From: Paraburkholderia flagellata
GTDB lineage: Bacteria > Pseudomonadota > Gammaproteobacteria > Burkholderiales > Burkholderiaceae
Direction of reading: 5' to 3'
Assembly: GCF_021390645.1 (NCBI RefSeq)
Contig: NZ_JAJEJT010000003.1
Span: 248,001-312,000, forward strand
DNA length: 64,000 bases
Positions 62,550 to 64,000 of this stretch are shown here, one piece after another (position 1 is the stretch's first letter; each line of letters opens with the position of its first letter). The position numbers were made by a program, and so were the translations under genes. The notes beneath the pieces were generated by a model that worked only from the letters and a program-made list of their open reading frames with translations, did no database searches and had not been told where the DNA came from.

Positions 62550-63647
62550 ATGCAGGGGATCAAGCTGGGGAGAAGGCAGGCCATCAAGGCAATTGGCACG
62601 GCGCTGGCGGCATCGGCATTGCCCATGCCATTCATCAGTACTGCCAGGGCACAGGAGAAGAGTTACGCGGGCAAGACCCTTCGGTTGCTCACCTGGTCTG
62701 ACGATACCGGTGCGGCGGCTCTGCGCAACATTGCCGCCACGTTCAGCCAGAAGACCGGTGCTCAGGTTATTGCCGACCGTGCCGATGGCACGTCGGGCAT
62801 GGTCGCGAAGCTCAAGGCTGCGGGCGACCGGCCGACTTACGACGTGATCACGCTTGCCGGGGTTGGCGCTTCGGGTCTCGCCGATGCAGGCCTGCTGATG
62901 AAGCCGGACCTGAACAAGCTGCCCAACCTGAAGGACGTCGCGCCGCAATACCGTACAGGCGCCAACGGATTCGGTGTCGGCTACCTGCTGTGGTCGGACG
63001 GGCTCATCTACAACACGTCCACCGTGAAAACCGCGCCGCCGACCTACGAAGCACTTTGGGATCCGAAGTATGCAGGACGCCTGTTCCTGCCGCCGCCCGA
63101 GTGGGCCGAAGCGGTCGATCTGGCGATCATCGCAGCGAAGATGGCGGGCGGCTCCCAGCAGAATATCGATCCGGGTTTCAAAAAGCTCGCCCAGTTGAAG
63201 GACCGCGTGCTGACGCTCGGCGAAAACCCGAACCAGGTCGCCGATCTGTTTCGCACCGGCTCGCTCGATATTGGCGGCATCTATGCGCCGGCATTCTTCC
63301 CGGACCAGATCCGCAAGCCTGAGTACAAGATGGCTGTGACCTACGGCATGAAAGAGGGCTTCGCGACCCAGTTGATGTTTACGGTCATTCCGAAGTCACA
63401 TCCCGGCGATAGCGATCTCATCCACGCTTTCATCAATCATTCTCTCGACGCGGGCGTGCAGGGCCGCATGGCCGCCGACGTGCTCAACGGTCCCGTGAAC
63501 TCCCGCGCCATCATTCCGGCCGAGAGCCGCGCTTTCGTGCCGTCGCCGCAGCAGATCGCCGAGAAGGCCGTGCTTCATGACGACAAAGCGCTCGCCGCGT
63601 TGCAGCCTGTGTGGATCAAGCGTTTTACCGAGATCTTTTCCGCGTGA
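62550..63647 (+). CDS. polyamine-type ABC binding protein, Tat-exported
   Basis: A 365-residue PotD/PotF-like periplasmic binding protein. The Tat signal LGRRQAIKAIGTALAASALP is at the N terminus, and the mature protein starts with KTLRLLTWSDDTGAAALRNI. CAGGAG precedes the ATG at 62550. It probably binds a guanidino or polyamine-like substrate such as arginine-derived compounds, by context. Its permease gene begins five bases downstream and runs off the end of the window. Confidence 0.88.
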   Translation: MQGIKLGRRQAIKAIGTALAASALPMPFISTARAQEKSYAGKTLRLLTWSDDTGAAALRNIAATFSQKTGAQVIADRADGTSGMVAKLKAAGDRPTYDVITLAGVGASGLADAGLLMKPDLNKLPNLKDVAPQYRTGANGFGVGYLLWSDGLIYNTSTVKTAPPTYEALWDPKYAGRLFLPPPEWAEAVDLAIIAAKMAGGSQQNIDPGFKKLAQLKDRVLTLGENPNQVADLFRTGSLDIGGIYAPAFFPDQIRKPEYKMAVTYGMKEGFATQLMFTVIPKSHPGDSDLIHAFINHSLDAGVQGRMAADVLNGPVNSRAIIPAESRAFVPSPQQIAEKAVLHDDKALAALQPVWIKRFTEIFSA

Positions 63648-63652
63648 GCGCC

Positions 63653-64000
63653 ATGTCAGCACTCTCTTCACGCCGAGCGGGCACGCAGGCAACTGCCGGT
63701 GACGCAACCGCGCCGCACAGCACCGCCACGGCACTGCCGCGCGTGCCGCCGTTGCTGCTGCTCGCGCCGATCCTCGCGTTTCTCGCCGTGCTGATCGCGG
63801 CGGCACTCGCGGTTCTGCGCATGAGCTTCGGGGTCCCAGGCAACGAGTGGCATGCCTTCACGCTGCAGAATTACGTGGACCTGGGGGACGCCTACTTCCT
63901 GCGCTCGCTCTGGCTGACCTTGCGGCTTGCCTTCCAGAGCATGATCGTCGCCGTCGTGCTGGCAATTCCCGTGGCGCTTGCGATGGCGCGTACCCAGTCG
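63653..64000 (+). CDS. ABC permease, PotB-like (partial at window end)
   Basis: The first 116 residues of an inner-membrane permease. A 30-residue polar N terminus precedes TM1 (PPLLLLAPILAFLAVLIAAALAVL), then FTLQNYVDLGDAYFLRSLWLTLRLAFQSMIVAVVLAIPVALAMAR, which matches the PotB/PotH family. It follows the binding protein gene by five bases and would form the importer for the guanidino-compound operon. The rest of the gene and the partner permease and ATPase lie beyond the window. Confidence 0.85.
   Translation, partial: MSALSSRRAGTQATAGDATAPHSTATALPRVPPLLLLAPILAFLAVLIAAALAVLRMSFGVPGNEWHAFTLQNYVDLGDAYFLRSLWLTLRLAFQSMIVAVVLAIPVALAMARTQS

Noticed and set aside
1..64000. CRISPR array, insertion sequences, tRNA or rRNA genes
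   Set aside because: No spaced repeats, transposase-like proteins or cloverleaf patterns were seen in either strand.

Overview
The window is high-GC, densely coded DNA of a Burkholderiaceae type. Paraburkholderia or Caballeronia is my best guess, from gene families and gene style rather than from any search. It holds almost only accessory catabolic operons, each with its own regulator, and no rRNA, tRNA, ribosomal or replication genes. This suits a second chromosome or megaplasmid. I see no insertion sequence, prophage, integrase or CRISPR array.

Layout. 1-11.4 kb: a LysE exporter, then a leftward MarR-controlled series (nitrilase, two epoxide-hydrolase/dehalogenase-fold hydrolases, an NmrA-like reductase), a GlxA-type regulator, three small rightward genes, and a TetR gene divergent from an SDR/DoxX pair. 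11.4-18.4 kb: a lipid A-type acyltransferase, a MipA/OmpV outer-membrane protein divergent from a two-component system, and a second GlxA regulator divergent from a chloroperoxidase-type hydrolase. 18.4-27.9 kb: a nine-gene leftward operon for biuret/triuret-type nitrogen compounds (allophanate hydrolase, BMP-type ABC importer, biuret hydrolase, a second cysteine hydrolase, an AtzH/HpxZ-like protein, a GntR regulator). 28-33.4 kb: a potassium-channel-like protein, a coupled diguanylate cyclase and c-di-GMP phosphodiesterase, and a universal stress protein. 33.4-42.6 kb: a LuxR regulator divergent from a polyamine gene set (PotF-like binding protein, outer-membrane protein, PuuB-like oxidase, cupin, amidase, aldehyde dehydrogenase). 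42.6-47 kb: a GlcNAc-type PTS (NagE-like IICB plus an EIIA-HPr-EI fusion). 47.6-57.8 kb: phosphoketolase, GlgX, a DASS dicarboxylate carrier, and a divergent set of ferredoxin-like FeS protein, fumarate-reductase-like flavoprotein, NuoF-like protein and tautomerase. 57.9-64 kb: a guanidinobutyrase/agmatinase divergent from a 2-ketoarginine-decarboxylase-like enzyme, an aldehyde dehydrogenase and a polyamine-type ABC importer that runs off the end.

The most unusual set is at 52.2-57.8 kb. It looks like a soluble NADH-dependent reductase of fumarate or another enoate: NuoF-like NADH/FMN entry, an FeS wire, and a flavoprotein with a short C terminus and no covalent-FAD histidine. It sits beside a dicarboxylate carrier, a tautomerase, phosphoketolase and a glycogen debranching enzyme. 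Regulatory DNA is also rich: a 32-bp palindrome touching the allophanate hydrolase start codon, a 28-bp palindrome before the nitrilase, paired TetR operators, a 20-bp inverted repeat pair between the guanidinobutyrase and decarboxylase genes, and a 68-bp block shared by the LysE and first GlxA promoters. Motif and alignment counts were made by eye.
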